NCBI GenBank assembly: GCA_028456385.1
Contig: JALNQF010000016.1
Location: 1-64,000, forward strand
DNA from: Ophiosphaerella korrae
Lineage: Eukaryota > Ascomycota > Dothideomycetes > Pleosporales > Phaeosphaeriaceae
Length of the DNA stretch: 64,000 nt
Reading direction: 5' to 3'
Shown here: one piece after another, positions 63,803-64,000 of the stretch
Layout of the letters: every line of letters starts with the position of its first letter
How positions within the stretch are numbered: the stretch's first letter is position 1
Made by a program: the position numbers and the translations under genes
The notes under the pieces: generated by a model
What the model saw: only the letters and a program-made list of their open reading frames with translations
The model's database searches: none
What the model was told of the DNA's origin: nothing

Positions 63803-64000
63803 TGTAGTGTTATAGGGAACGTCAATCGCCTGGCGATCGGGATCTGTATCGCTCAAGTGCTCAGACGTATCAAACTCTGGGTCCCTACTGAGCGTAAACC
63901 CACTTAATCGTAGATCTTTAATAGTGGGTTTTGGCTGTTGTTCCGGATATCCTTTCACGGCCTTTTGTGAACTTCTCCTTACAAGGCTTTTATACACTTT
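63803..64000. other. 5' flank or further coding sequence of the last gene
   Basis: The minus-strand frame stays open to the edge with compositionally normal sequence (HLSDTDPDRQAID), so this may be coding or leader. Confidence 0.3.

Overview
The window is nuclear DNA of a filamentous ascomycete, most likely a dothideomycete of the Pleosporales type (inference from protein style and genome layout). Genes carry short GT-AG introns of about 41-60 bases, there are no operons, and AT-rich transposon debris bears the TpA-rich, stop-littered look of repeat-induced point mutation (RIP). All exon structures below were worked out by eye from frame continuity and splice signals; none is confirmed by transcripts. 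Layout falls into two parts. Bases 1 to about 19,500 form an accessory, decaying compartment: a RIP-degraded Gypsy chromovirus nested inside a Fot1/pogo transposase, then broken genes (an AYR1-like short-chain dehydrogenase, a cytochrome P450, a HET-domain fragment, a DUF7924-type protein, two aminoglycoside-phosphotransferase-like genes), one apparently intact small secreted protein and long stretches without supportable genes. From about 19,700 onward lies ordinary, mostly intact core gene space. The core holds, in order: an AAA+ ATPase; a MAPEG protein; a cystinosin-like PQ-loop transporter; an RGS-LOV blue-light receptor of the BcLOV4 type; the NatB catalytic subunit Naa20; the Arf3-binding DENN protein Afi1; an EF-hand myosin regulatory light-chain-like protein whose first exon is only the ATG; the oligosaccharyltransferase subunit Swp1; a Ser/Thr kinase with two single-base A-run frameshifts; a TPR protein; a short O6-alkylguanine alkyltransferase; a 1603-residue disordered protein ending in a methyltransferase-like fold; a sugar-porter MFS transporter; a PPZ-type phosphatase with an unusual C-terminal extension; an aldehyde dehydrogenase with an optional mitochondrial leader; the N-terminal methyltransferase Tae1; Mediator subunit Med8; and, at the right edge, a four-exon protein with an ADP-ribosyltransferase-like R/STS/E arrangement. 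The genes do not form one pathway. The functional themes are housekeeping: protein modification (Naa20, Swp1, Tae1), signalling (kinase, PPZ, RGS-LOV), trafficking and cytoskeleton (Afi1, light chain) and thiol or redox handling (MAPEG, cystinosin-like, aldehyde dehydrogenase). The observations I would follow first are the RGS-LOV receptor, the ART-like protein at the right edge, the doubly frameshifted kinase, and the small secreted protein sitting in the decaying compartment.
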